Assembly: GCF_003711515.1 (NCBI RefSeq)
Contig: NW_021167081.1
Location: forward strand, 3,218,483-3,282,482
Length of the DNA: 64,000 bases
Direction of reading: 5' to 3'
From: Sodiomyces alkalinus F11
Lineage: Eukaryota; Ascomycota; Sordariomycetes; Glomerellales; Plectosphaerellaceae
The notes under the pieces were generated by a model. The model searched no databases and was not told the origin of the DNA. It saw only the letters and a list, made by a program, of their open reading frames with translations. Below, one piece after another: positions 23,300 through 34,909 of this stretch. Each line of letters starts with the position of its first letter. Position 1 is the stretch's first letter. The translations under genes were made by a program, and so were the position numbers.

Positions 23300-26044
23300 T
23301 TACGAGTCTATTCTTACCTTATATTCGGGGTTACTCGGGGCGGCGGTAATATTTATCTTATATCGCGCCCTTAGCGCGTTTCGTAATACTTCGGTAACTC
23401 TCGGTATACACTATACTTTCTTTAGTCCTTTAATATCTCCCGGCTATAATACCTTCGGGGCCTCCGTGTTCTTTAAGGCTATCCTTAGATTACCTAGGGT
23501 CTTTTATCTCTCCTTAAAGGTATTAATCAGCGCCTACGCCTCTATAGCTTCTTATAGTGTCTATATATTCCAGTAAACTTACTATCCCTTCTATTATACC
23601 AGGTATTCCGTATAAGGCTAACTTCGTCCCTTACGGGTAACTCTCCTATCCAGGATAGCCTTAACCTTATAGTACTCGTACGAGTCGCGCTATCGCGTAT
23701 TATCCTAGTCCTCGGTGTTTACTAGGCCTCCGTTAACGTTCTGGCCGGGGAACGGGTCCTTACTTAAGTCCTTCGCCGGTAATAGATAGGCGATACTAAT
23801 TACCGGGTATATATTAAGCGTGCTAGGTAAATTAAAGTAGTATACTAACGGTATTACCTACTATAACACCTTAAATAGGTCTATTTATTATTAGCCGATC
23901 TTCGTGGAAGGCTTACTAGGCAGATTATAACTATTACCGAGCCTAATATATATAAGGTCGCCCGGGGCGAACCGGATATTACGGTGCTTTTTATCGTATA
24001 GCCGCTTTATATATATCTAGGCTATAGTAATAGCGAGCTTAGCGTCTTCCTAGAGTATCTCGCCGGAGAGCTAGGGGCTAGCTTTACCGCTAAGGTTAAG
24101 GGGACTATTAGTCTTTATACCGTATAGTATCTTATTCGGTGCGTAGCCGAGTCCCTCGCTAAAAGCGGTATTAAGGTTAAACTATAGCGATATAATCACC
24201 TTAGTTTATAGGACCTCTAGGTTATCGGCGAGGAATATACGGATAGAGATTTCGACTATCTAATTCTTCCGTTCGGATAGACCGTCTATCTAAGGGTACT
24301 ACGCCGTGGAGAACCTTAGCGTTATACCCGTGGCCTTTTATAGCGTCTACTAAAAGACCGAGAGGAATTTAGGGTTACGGTCGGAGATAATAGATTAGGG
24401 GATACCCTAATTACCTAACTAGAGCGCCTAAAGTAATAATAGGGCCTAGTCCTCGGCGGTATATATACTATAGCTCGGAATAAGTAAGGTAGCCTTAGTA
24501 AACTTATCGGTAACGGTTAAGAGTAAGTCGAATAACGGGAAGCCCTCCCATTATTAAGCAGAACCGGCTAAAGAAACGTCGGGTAGACCAATAATAAACT
24601 CTATAGCGATAGTATAGAAGGGGATTAGCGGCGTTAGGATTAGCTATATTTCGCTAAGGAGACGCTAATAGTTAGTTTAATTAGTAGCGTAAACCTAATA
24701 ATTAGCGATATAAGACTCTACGTCCATATATAGCCTAGGAATAGCGAACTAGCTAATTAGATTATACTAGGTACGCTTAGCGCTAAAATAGTAGCGCTTA
24801 GTATAGGTAGTACGAATAAATTCTTAATATAGGGCGAATGGTATATAGAGACGGTATTTACCGTTTTACTCTACATGGTATAGTAAGCTATTATCCTCCT
24901 TAAAAGGAATCTTAATCGTGGATAAATAGTCTTTTACATAGGCGAGTGAAGGAGCCTGCCGTGGATTATTAGCGTAACTATCGTAGATTCTTTATCTTAT
25001 ATCCGGATCTATCCTTAGCTCGCTAAAATAGTAGACCGCCTAGTCGTACTAAATCCTTTCTAGTTCTCCCTTATCTTCTCCTTCTTCTACCGTATCCGCG
25101 GTAAAGAGCCTTAATAAGGCGTTGGCTACCATGTTTATCTTACTAGGGATATAATAGTAGTCTAACTAAAACTAGCTAAGGAATTCGGAAAAAAGAATAA
25201 GCTTTATATTTAACCGGGTCTTATCGGTGCTAGCTAGCGCTATAGACTTTATAATTCCTACGATAATAGCGTAATCCGTTAGGATAATAGTCGGATTTCG
25301 GCGAGCGGACTAAATAATAGTCCGAGTCTTACGAATAGCCTAGATAAGGTAAGTAACCTCTAGTTTAGTTAGCTAATACTTCTATTCGGCGGCGTTAAGC
25401 CCCTTACTAATATAAAGCACCGGGCGGACTAAGGTTTTACGGATAATTCTTTTAGCGAGCTATTCGGACTTATCGATAAGCTAGAAAAGTATAGCGGAAA
25501 AGCCGTATTCCTTAAAAGTATCTAGCTAGATAAAGAGGATCTTCGTAGGATTATAGTAAAAGAGATAAATATTAAAGGTAAGCGCGTCCGTGATATCCTT
25601 AATCACGGCTAACCCCTTAATAGTTAGCTCGACCACGGCACGCCTAGTATACGCCTTATAAGCCTAGGCCGTGTCCTTTCCTAGCTTCTATACCTTAACG
25701 AGAAAAACGGTCTTCCGGCGCTATAATACGCTAATACGGTGGGAGAACCGCGGGATAAGGTGCCGAAGCTAACCCGTTATGCCGATCTATTATTCGAGAG
25801 CTTAAAAAGATTTCGGGGGTAGCACCTCATAGAGGGCCGCTATATATTCCTTAGTATTTAATAGGCTAAGGGCGTTAACCCTAAATCCTAGTAGCTAGAC
25901 TAACGGATACGCGATAAAGGACTTATTAGGGGAGATAAAGATCCTTTTACGATTAAAGAGGGACAGAATAGACTCTAGGTGGGTAGCGGGCTTATCCTCG
26001 GAATCTAAGGCGATTACGATATTATTAATAAAGGTTTTGAAGAT
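23300..26044 (-). pseudogene. Family A copy B pol, truncated inside RT
   Basis: Read on the minus strand, the fragment starts at the RT active-site box (FINNIVIALDSED near 26,005-26,044, normally F-x-DD). It runs through RNase H (about 25,720-25,130) and the integrase core (about 24,630-24,080) to the tail. Everything upstream of the active site (protease and RT fingers) is absent, because the Copia I LTR starts at 26,045. That missing half is not found on the far side of Copia I either. RIP damage matches copy A: TAG/TAA stops and Asp to Asn. Confidence 0.85.
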
Positions 26045-26376
26045 TGCGGACAAGTGGAAGGGACGAAAGTTACGAAAAGTAGTGGAAAAAATAGATAGTA
26101 ATTGATGGGATTGTAAGGTAGGGTTTCTGCGCGCGTATGGATTGTGTAAAAGCGATAAAGAAGAATAATAAAGGAAGGAAGAACCGAACCGAGGGGACGG
26201 GTTAATATCCTTTATTCTTTCCTTCTTTATAAAGGAATCGAGATCGTAATAATAACGTAATCCTTTATCTAAGACGTAAACCTTTATCTAGGACGTAATC
26301 CTTTATCTAGGCTTACGGGGAAGATATCCTTTATTCGCGTATAAAGGTACGAAGGATATTATTAGTAATATCAACA
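26045..26376 (-). repeat. 3' LTR of Copia I
   Basis: 332 bp. It contains reiterated cctttatcta(a/g)gacgtaa units near 26,255-26,315. It is homologous to 32,474-32,848 with indels and base changes, so the two LTRs differ in length. Confidence 0.85.
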
Positions 26377-26760
26377 CCCCCCCGTAAGCTGGTTCTTATA
26401 TAAGAAGGAGCAGCTTAGAATGAGTATATATAGGTATATAGTTATAGCATAGAAACCCTAGGTAACTAACTGGGACTAATTATAAGAGGAAAAAGTAAAA
26501 CCTCTAAGTGAAAATATTAAAAGCCCTCAACTTCCTATTAAAGGGAAAATTCGAAAAACCCCCTTTTTATAATACTAGGAAAACCCTTAGGCAAAAACCT
26601 AGTTATAAGTATTTATATCTAGGAAAATCCGAAGATAAAAAACCTAGTTCTATTATAGACCTTAGTAATTTAGTTCTTACATTCGGCTATAAGGTGGTAT
26701 ATCGTAGTCAGGTAACGTATCGTCTTTATAACCTAAAGTTATATAACCGGATAGTGTATT
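26377..26760. other. 3' untranslated region of Copia I
   Basis: This stretch lies between the pol end (about 26,650-26,760) and the 3' LTR. A plus-strand frame of 88 codons (26,508-26,774) is open here, but it overlaps the RNase H end and shows no conserved feature. Confidence 0.4.
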
Positions 26761-26769
26761 ATATAAGTC

Positions 26770-29700
26770 TTTAGGTAGACCTGTAGTTATTATATCGGCT
26801 ATATTAAATTTAGTATTTCTATGAACGACCTTTATTTTATTATTTTGAAGCTATTGTCTGTAGTAGTGGTACTGACGGTCTATATGCTTTACACGTTTAT
26901 GAAATTCAAGATTTTCATAAAGCTTCTTTGCGCTTTCACTGTCTATTAATATGGTAGAAATCGGTATCTTATTTTTATTGTTATTACTATTATTATACAA
27001 ACCAAAGTTTATATCAGTAAATAACCTAAGGTTATTTACTAGGTCTGTATCTATATTATGTATCTAGATTCCTTCTTTAGAAGCTTCGGTTAAAGCTATC
27101 TATTCTGCTTCTGTTGTTGATAAAGCAACGACTTTCTGTTTAGTAGAAGTCCAACTTATTAATTTATTTACACCTATATAGTAGATGTAACCTGACGTAG
27201 ACGTCCTGTCTTCGATTATATCTGAATAACTAGTATTAGAATAACCGTATATATTAAGGTCTTTTTTATTTAAATAGTTCTATAAAAGCTCGATATTAGG
27301 AAAAGTGTTTATATAGGCCTAGATTCGATTTAAAGCTATAGAGTGCTCTTAAGAGGGATTATTTATATATCGAGCGTGTTTATTAACAGCGTAGGTTATA
27401 TCTGGTCTTAAGTGTAGTGCTATATACAATAAAGCACGAATTTCCCGTTGGTATATTTTAATATCGGCTTTTGATGCCTGTTCCTGATTTAGTATAAGGA
27501 CCTTTTTATTTATATATAGGGTATTAACGCGTTTAAGGCTTTATTTATTATATTTATCGAGGATTCTATTCGTATAAGGTAACTGATTTATAGAATGGGT
27601 CTTATTTAACTTATCTATAGTGATTTCGTGACCTAAAAAGGTATACAGTTAACCTAGATCTTTTAGTGAGATCTGTTTAGATATTTTAGTAAATCAATAC
27701 TGAATCGTTATATGCGAAGCGCTTAATACTACTATATCGTCTACGTGGTATAGTAGTATAGCACGGTCTATTTTATTCTTATAAAAAGTAAATATACCGT
27801 TATCGAAATCAGAGACTAAGCAGCCTATTTCGCGGAGTATTTTTACGCGGAAATTATACTAAAGCCGGGGGCTTTGTTTTAAACCGTACAAAGATTTATT
27901 TTGTTTATAAACAAATTTATTCGAGCCTTTTTGTTCCTCGAAGCCTATAGGTTATGTAGTATAAATCTCGGTATCTATATCGGCGTGAACGAAAGCGTTC
28001 TTTACGTCGAATTATCTAAAATTCTAGCCTAGCGATACGCCTAGTATAAAAGCTAATCTATAGCTCTCGGGTGTATAGGTGGTAGAAAAGGTTTCTAAAT
28101 AATTAATACCGAGTACGTAATTAAACCCTTATATACACTAACGTGCTTTATATTTTATAGGCTTATTTTTACTGTTATATTTAATCGTATATACCTAACG
28201 GCCTTCTAAGACGTTTAAGGTATGGTTATTATTTCTATTATTATATTAAGGCGTATCTTTTATCTTTATTAAATCCCAGGTATTTCTATTTTCAAGTTCT
28301 GTTATTTCAGCTACCATAGCTTCTATCCACTTATCTTTATCAGAGCAGTTCATAGCGTGTTTATAGGTAGCTGGTTCATATAAAGAATTTACAGTTAAAA
28401 GAAAATAGGGATCTTCTTCAAACCGTAGGTTTCCTAGTATAGTATCTTCAGTTATATATAATAAGCGCTTACTATTATCGTACGATATATAATCGTTATT
28501 GTTTTCCTTCGAAGATTTAGAAGGGATTTGAATTTCTAACCTGGATTTACGGCCGTTATTAACCGGGTCGGTTATAGTTATATTATCGGTATTTTCGGCT
28601 GAAATAATACCGCCCGCTGCTCGAAGACCCTTTCGTCTTTTATTATTATTATTATTATTATCTTCTTCTTCGGTTTAGATAGACCTAAACGTACGTTTAG
28701 TATTATTATAGTACTGGCCGAGTAGATAAGACTCGGGGTTAGAAATCGGTTCTGCCTACGGTATATTTAAAGTAGGATACTTATTAATATAGTTTATAGG
28801 GTTATTTTTATTAATTATAGTATCTGAAGAAGAAGTCAGAAACTGATTTTCCAGTATATATACGTTACGATACTAGGTAGTCTTCCTAGATCGAGGATTA
28901 TATTTTTATAGTTATAATCGTTAGAACCTACTAAAGCACTCTGAAGTGCCCGTGGATTCAGTTTCTTTGTTTTCGGGTCGTTGTTTTTATAATATGTAAT
29001 AGAACCCTAAACCCGAATATTACTTATATTAGGTTTACGATTTTCTACTCATTCGTAGGGCGTTCTAAAGCTTACTGCTCAATTAGGTGTTCTATTATAT
29101 GTATAAACGGCTGAATAGACAGTATCCCCCTAAATGTATTTTAGTAGGCCAGAGTGGAAAGGACAATAACGGACTGTTTCTATTATAGTCCTTATAGCCC
29201 GTTCTATCGACCCTTAAGTCTCGTGGGTATACGGGGGTTTTATATTATGATTTACACCGACGAACAGTCTTTTAAACGAGGCATTCGTAAATTCTTTTCC
29301 GCCGTCGGTATTAACTTCTTTTATTTTCATGTTATATTTACTATTTTCCTCGGTGATTTTCCTATTCTTTTATAGCGTTTATAACAGATATTTCTGATTT
29401 ATCTACAAACAGTTTTGGCCATAGATACCGTGTGGAACGGTCTATTATAAATAGAATCTAACGCTTTCTATTATATATTATAGGGTCGATAGGCCCGTAG
29501 AAATACATATCAACCTTTTTATGGTAGGAACAACCCTTATATTTATTAATAGATTCTTTATTTGCGAGCATGGCTATCTTACTTTTTGTATAGGCTTTAT
29601 AGCTCTGTATTTCTAGTATATCTTTTTTAGATATATTTATAGTATTCTTATTTATGTATTTTAAAGCAGTGGGGTTAATGTAACCTATTCTGGAGTGCCA

Positions 29701-30690
29701 TAGCATTATATTCTGTTTTTTATTTATGGTTTTCCGACGGTTACTTTAGTCTCTTATTTCTATTCTTTATGCTGCCGGTTCTTTTCTTTATTCTACCGGT
29801 TATTCTTTTCTTTATTCTACGACCTATGCCCCTGAAAAGTAGGTCTTTAAGTGAGTATTTTCTGGGACCGAATTCTTGATGTCTGACTATTCCTTTATCC
29901 CTGGAATCTATTTCTTTATTCCTTTTCTTGTATCTAGAATAGTCGTCTTTATTCCTATTATATTTATAGCACTATAGGGCTATAAGGACCGTGATAATAA
30001 CCCTGTTACCTCCCTGTACGTTAGGGCCCGTGCCGAAGCCTAGTAAAGGCCGTTATGTATAACGGCTCTAGTAAAAACGTCGGTGGTTTTATTTTAGTTA
30101 TTATACAACAGAATAAGCTGGTTATTTCCTGTAAGGCCGTAGATTTTCTTTTTATCTAGGACGGGAAGGTAATAATATTAGTACGTAATTCGGGAATATA
30201 TAAATAGTTCCGAAGTAATATTATTCTGCCTGAATCACTGAATTTAATATAATAGTTACTAGTACCTATTATTGTTATTTTATTTGTCTCACCCTAACTA
30301 GTAGTACTTTATATAGTTTCATACATAGAAAAAAGCGTTGTATTTGCCACTACGTATACTATAGGGCCGATACCGATATAAAAATTCAAATTTAATTTAG
30401 TATCTAAGATCCTGTTAATCTTTTCCACTACCCGTCCTATATTTATATTAGTATTAGAAGGGGCTTTATTTCTTTATGGTTTATTTTAAAGGATAAATAC
30501 CTGTTTAATATCTATTAGGTCTTCCTCGTGGGGGTCAGGGAGACGTAAGGGTCTAGGCATAATAGGAACGTCTTGAAAAAGAGCCTCGTCGTCCGAGTCT
30601 TTTTCTTCTTCCTGATTTTCTTTTTCTTTTTCTTTTTCTGCCTCTTCTTCTGATTCTTCTTCTTCTTCCAAAAAAGGCTCTTCCATAGGT
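26770..30690 (-). pseudogene. Copia I pol (acidic linker, PR, IN, RT, RNase H)
   Basis: In order on the minus strand: a Glu/Lys-rich acidic spacer (30,690-30,490, EEEEESEEEAEKEKEKE); a protease-like region (about 30,420-30,120, with VANTTLFSMYETI and LYIPELRTNIITF); a GAG-pre-integrase block at 29,706-29,640 (LWHSRIGYINPTALKYI); and integrase to about 28,900. RT starts near 28,325 (DKDKWIEAMVAEITELENRN), with an intact box at about 27,730-27,755 (LLYHVDDIVVLS). RNase H runs to about 26,780 (STTEAEQIALTEA, KHIDRQYHYYRQQ). A moderate number of TAG/TAA codons and single-base shifts break the frame. It was one of the last elements active here. Confidence 0.85.
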
Positions 30691-30849
30691 AGTATATCAT
30701 AAACTAAAATAATAGTTTCGTCGTTGCTTATTTCCCCTAGGAGCTTCTGTTATTCGCACTAACGGAAGAAAAGGAGTATTGTAGACTCTCATAACAAAAG
30801 CCTCTACGGTGCGGTCTTCTTCGGAGGCTTTTTATTTTTATTTACCCGA

Positions 30850-31690
30850 TTTTGGGTGTCTTTCGACGAATCTAAACGCACCTAACCTACGGGGGCTTTT
30901 TCAGGGTACAAAAATAATAGTTCGTTGGCCGATATCCAGGCCTTTTGCAGTTACTGCAGAAGAACCTCTTCTGAACTCTATTAAACTGCTTTTTCTGATT
31001 TTTCTGATGTTTCTAGGCTTTTATAAGTAGGGCCTTCGAGGTAGAAGAGTCGATTTTCTTCGATACATCTATTAGTTGTATAACGATTTTATCGAATATA
31101 TAACTATCGATATCGTGCCGAAGGGCCTACGTGATCTACACAGTGACTGCGTCGTAATACTTATTTAAGCGGTTTAGAGTCTACGTAAAAGCTACCTTAT
31201 TGAGTAGAATAATATCCCTTACTCGAAGGATAATCAGTCTTTCTTACATTTTATATAAAAAGTCCTTAAGCGTGGGGAATTCTGAGATATCTAGGTTAAC
31301 AAAGGATATAAGGACGTTGTACTCCGCTTAAAACCCCTTTTTCTCGTATACGGATTTTAGCTTTTCCTAGATTTTTAAAGCAAAATTAAGGTCCTGAACC
31401 TATGTTAGGGGCCCGTCTTATAAAGCAGAGAGTAAATCTCTAGTAGTCCTTAAATCTTCCTCTTTTACCGTATTTGAGGTATTGAAAGGTAGGGGTTTTA
31501 TAAGCTCTTTTAGAAGCTATCCCTTACGTGTAAAGTGGGCACGTATAGCTATTATCCAGGTCTAATAGTCCTAACTACCCTTAAGCTTCTTTACGTTAAT
31601 ATCTTTGAGTTTTGCCTATACGGGTATCTTAAGAGCTTCTAAACGGTATTCATTTTATTTATTTCAGATAAGAACTAACGAAGTTATAAT
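30850..31690 (-). pseudogene. Copia I Gag with zinc knuckle
   Basis: The minus-strand frame carries a UBN2-type Copia Gag core: LLSALQDGPLT near 31,440, VLISFVNLDISEFPTL near 31,270-31,320, and ALRHDIDSYIFDKIVIQLID near 31,080-31,135. A CX2CX4HX4C knuckle near 30,930-30,985 reads CSNCKRPGYRPTNY; two Cys remain and His and the last Cys are Tyr. Few stops interrupt it. The acidic spacer and protease follow. Sequence from 31,700 to 32,473 is leader without a recognisable frame. Confidence 0.75.
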
Positions 31691-31699
31691 AAAAATTAA

Positions 31700-32473
31700 A
31701 AAATAGTCCTTTTCTTTATTCTATACACGGGTGGTTATTATAGCGATACCTTTATTCGTGGGGGTCTAAGGTAGAGCCGGTATATACTTCTTTATTCTAA
31801 AAGAGGAAAAAGGGCTTTATAGATAAAGAAAACGATACCCGTACATACGGATAACAGAATTCCTTTATTTTTAAAGATAGTATTCCTTTATTCGAACGGG
31901 TCTAAAGTGGAGCCAGGTATAATTCTTTTATTCGCGAGGATCCTAAAGTGGGTCTTTACGGAATAAGGGGTTTCACGGTCGTATAGAAAACACGATATTT
32001 ATATATGATTCCACGGTCGGAAAATATATAGGTATAAAAATCTTAGTAAAAGAACCAAAGACTTATAAGCAACGAAAGGTATCCTAGTAGTATAACTAGA
32101 ATAGCCCTTATAGTAGAGTAGTTATAGTATCCGTATATAAAGAATAAAGAGTGCCCTTATTTACTTCACGTAATCGTACCTTTTATGACTTTTTAGTAAA
32201 TTTTATAGATTTATAAGCGTACGACTAAGCCGACCAATCATTCGAACCGTTGAATCGAAGATATAGGTATATAGGTTAGTAGGAAGGTAGGAAGGTAGGA
32301 AGGGAGGAAGGGAGGTAGTATTAGTAGTATATAAAGTGGAATATCGGATAGGAATGGAGACTGTTGTTTAGAATCGGGGGTTTCTCTTTTTAGGTTACGA
32401 TTATACATAATTAAGGAATATATTGTTTCGAGACTTTAGTCGAGCTTTTCCGGGCTTATAACCTTTTAAGGAA
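31700..32473. other. Leader of Copia I
   Basis: This stretch separates the minus-strand 5' LTR from Gag. It contains imperfect repeats of ctttattcg with aagtgga/agcc motifs (about 31,750-31,960) and a GGAAGGTA-type microsatellite at 32,280-32,316. No gene is seen. Confidence 0.5.
32280..32316 (+). repeat. GGAAGGTA/GGAAGGGA microsatellite
   Basis: Short tandem purine-rich units (aggaaggtaggaaggtagg and onward) in the Copia I leader. Confidence 0.8.
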
Positions 32474-32848
32474 TGCGGATAAGTGGAAGGGACGAAAGTC
32501 CCGAAACGTAGTGGAAAAATAGATAGTAATAATAGAATTATAATATAGGATTTCTGCGCGCGTATAGATTATGTAAAAGTAATAAAGAAGAAGAATAAAG
32601 GAAGGAAGAACCGAACCGGGGGGACGGGTTAATATGCTTTATTCTTTCTTTTCTTTCTACAGGGATCAAGATCGTCTTTCTTTATAAAAAAGATTAAGAT
32701 CGTAACAATACCGTAATCCTTTATCTAAGATATAATCCTTCATCTAAGACGTAAGAGAACGGTCTAGGCTTACGGGGAAGATATCCTTTATTCGAGTATA
32801 AAGGTATTCGAAGGATATACTCGAAGGATATTATTAGTAATATCAATA
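32474..32848 (-). repeat. 5' LTR of Copia I
   Basis: 375 bp, homologous to 26,045-26,376. Extra length comes from an added ctttctttata segment and a duplicated tcgaaggata unit near the end (32,811-32,830). Confidence 0.85.
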
Positions 32849-33244
32849 ACTCTACTTAGGTCGATAATAGTAATTTAAGAGTGTTTATATAAATATAATT
32901 ACTGTTATAGTAGAATAGGGTAGCCTTATTAATATCTATCGTTTAGGCTTTATAAACCGGGCTTATAAATATTGCACGTTAAAATAACACTTATATAATT
33001 AACTTAGTAGAGCAGAAATCTCATATATATACATGATATTAAGTTATATCTATATAAGCCTTTTATACCCTTAATTTAGATAGTAAAGAATCTATTATAG
33101 ATACTATATCATTTGGACCCTATCCGGTCTTTTCCGGTATCCGCCCTTATGATATCCTGATACCCAAGCTCCCCGAGATCCGAAGCCCTTAGTTAGGCAA
33201 AGATCCCCCAGGGACTACGTCGTGGTCCGTGTGCCTATACGACA
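32849..33244 (-). mobile_element. Fragment of a Copia II-family element: 5' LTR and leader, inverted
   Basis: The reverse complement of 32,970-33,244 is a 275-bp LTR matching 35,762-36,025 and 41,672-41,935: it starts TGTCGTATAGGCACACGG and passes through AGATTTCTGCTCTACTAAG. The reverse complement of 32,849-32,969 matches the leader that follows the Copia II 5' LTR (36,026-36,150). It stops exactly where the Copia I LTR begins. The rest of this element is not on the other side of Copia I. Confidence 0.85.
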
Positions 33245-33319
33245 CGTTCTCCTAAGCTATAGTATTAGGCGCTCTCCTCTTACCTAGGTAACTATAACCT
33301 AACGTAATTAAAAAAACAT

Positions 33320-34360
33320 GACTATATTTTCCGTAGTAATAAGCTACTTATATTCTTCTACGTTAACTATATTATACTGCTTTATTATAAGGAACACGCC
33401 ACTGTAGAAGAATTAATTCAGGATCTACGCCGCCGATTCCGCGTTTACGATCTCGATTCCCTGAAGTGGTTCCTTAGTATATGCGTTATATGGGATCGTT
33501 GACGCAGCGTACTATAGTTATCGCTAGAGAAGTTTATCATAGACGGGATTAAGGCGTTAAATATCTCTTATAGCGGCCGCCGCGTAATAACGCCTCTAGC
33601 ATATTCTAAGGATCTATAACGTTATTCAAGCGAGGTTAACTAATAGGCGACACTGTAATTAAGCCACTAAGACCTTAAGAAGGTTAGATCGATTAATTAC
33701 GTAGCATATTAAATAAGGCCTAATATATCTAAAGCTGCCTCGTGTCTCTTACAGTTTAATTTAAACGGTTTATAAAGGTTTCACGACACCGCCGACTATT
33801 ACCTTAAGTATCCAGAGGCCACTAAATCACTATACCTTCGGTTCGGACCACGTAACGACCTACTAAACCACGCTCTTTTCTGTAATAATAACGCCGTCTT
33901 CGCTAACGATCACGATATAAGGTATAGCTTATAAGGGTATATAATGTTACTATTCAGGGGTCCGATTAAGTGGATAGCTAATGAGTAGATAAGCGTGGTT
34001 ACTTCTGGTACCGAAGCAGAGCTCGTTACTCTAACTACTACCGCACGTTAATATATCGCGACGAGGTGTTTAGTTCGAGAGATCTTTATCGCGTTCAAAA
34101 AGGATCCGTTAACGATATTGTGCGATAATAATTAAACGCGTTAGTTCCTAGAAAGCCCTCGTACCTAGGTTACCTCCTAATTAAAGTATCTCGATATCCA
34201 CGCGTTATAGATTCGATAGGTTATTTCATAATATTAAGTTAAGGTTAAATAGATCGCCGCGGGAGAGATAGTAATAGCCGATTAATAAAGGCATTAACGC
34301 CATAGAAGTACGTTTAGTTTATAAGGCTTTTAGAGTTAGAGATCTGCCCTTACGCAGAGA
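33320..34360 (+). pseudogene. Copia IV fragment: RT C-terminal half and RNase H
   Basis: The frame begins at a Copia RT active-site region (FFYVNYIILLYY near 33,350-33,390, normally YVDD). It continues with SLKWFLSICVI and reaches RNase H with WIANEQISVVTSGTEAELVTL near 33,970-34,035, the usual TSSTEAEY-like block, then LCDNNQTRQFLE. Gag, protease, integrase and the RT N-terminus are missing. Heavy RIP. It is not the same family as Copia II or III. Confidence 0.75.
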
Positions 34361-34905
34361 ATTAACTAGAGCGATTAACGCTACTATTATTATTTTTTAG
34401 TTCCTGTTTTTATAACGATCTATAGATTAACTACGTTATTTTGAATCATCTTTTCGGTTTACATACTGCTTTTCAACAAGCTATTTATCTTAGGATTAAT
34501 ATCTAGGCTTTAGTTACCCTAGATTTTGATTAACAGAATAGTTAGGCTTAATCCTATAATTCTAGGGGGGTATATTATATGCTATAGTGTGCTAGACTTC
34601 TACTCAACAGGAGGTTATATTAAAGAGGTCGTCAGGTATAACCATATACATAGTCGGCAACCTCGGGTACTTAGCACGGGCCTACTCGCACCTAAAGCGT
34701 AGTATAAATAGCGCCCCAGACTTATACCCTTAAGTCTAGAGGAATAAGACATAGACAATTCCGCAGTACCTTGGCCCGATTGATCTGATAAAGTTCCTAA
34801 GTACGTGCATTACTAAGCCTATGGCTTATATACTTATAGTATAGCTCTAGTATTCTTCTATATAGTAAGCTTAGGTTATAGCTTAATAGCACTAAAATCA
34901 TAGTC
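34361..34905 (+). other. Copia IV 3' untranslated region and probable LTR
   Basis: After the RNase H end there is a degraded non-coding stretch. A purine tract (ctaggggggta) near 34,561-34,571 is followed by sequence starting TATATTATATGC, as expected for a 3' LTR. No second copy was found in the window, so the LTR end (about 34,850) is not fixed. Confidence 0.4.
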
Positions 34906-34909
34906 TAAC

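Larger units (their letters stand above)
26045..32848 (-). mobile_element. Copia I, lightly mutated Ty1/Copia retrotransposon
   Basis: Two direct repeats, 26,045-26,376 and 32,474-32,848, begin TGCGGA(C/T)AAGTGGAAGG and end ATATCAACA or ATATCAATA. They enclose Gag, protease, integrase, RT and RNase H, all in minus-strand order. A purine tract (acggggggg on the minus strand, 26,376-26,384) precedes the minus-strand 3' LTR. RIP is much lighter than in its neighbours: CA and TG are common and the RT active site is intact. The five bases outside each LTR (AAGAT and ACTCT) do not match, and the two flanks belong to different elements. Confidence 0.9.

Noticed and set aside
26508..26774. An 88-codon open plus-strand frame in the Copia I 3' region, possibly another antisense gene
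   Set aside because: It overlaps the end of RNase H on the other strand, has no cysteine pattern or recognisable motif, and lies in lightly RIPed AT-rich DNA where frames of this size occur by chance.
31700..32473. The repeated ctttattcg motifs as a possible gene promoter array or regulatory array
   Set aside because: They lie in the Copia I leader next to the LTR, which holds related ctttat motifs. They are best read as element leader repeats.
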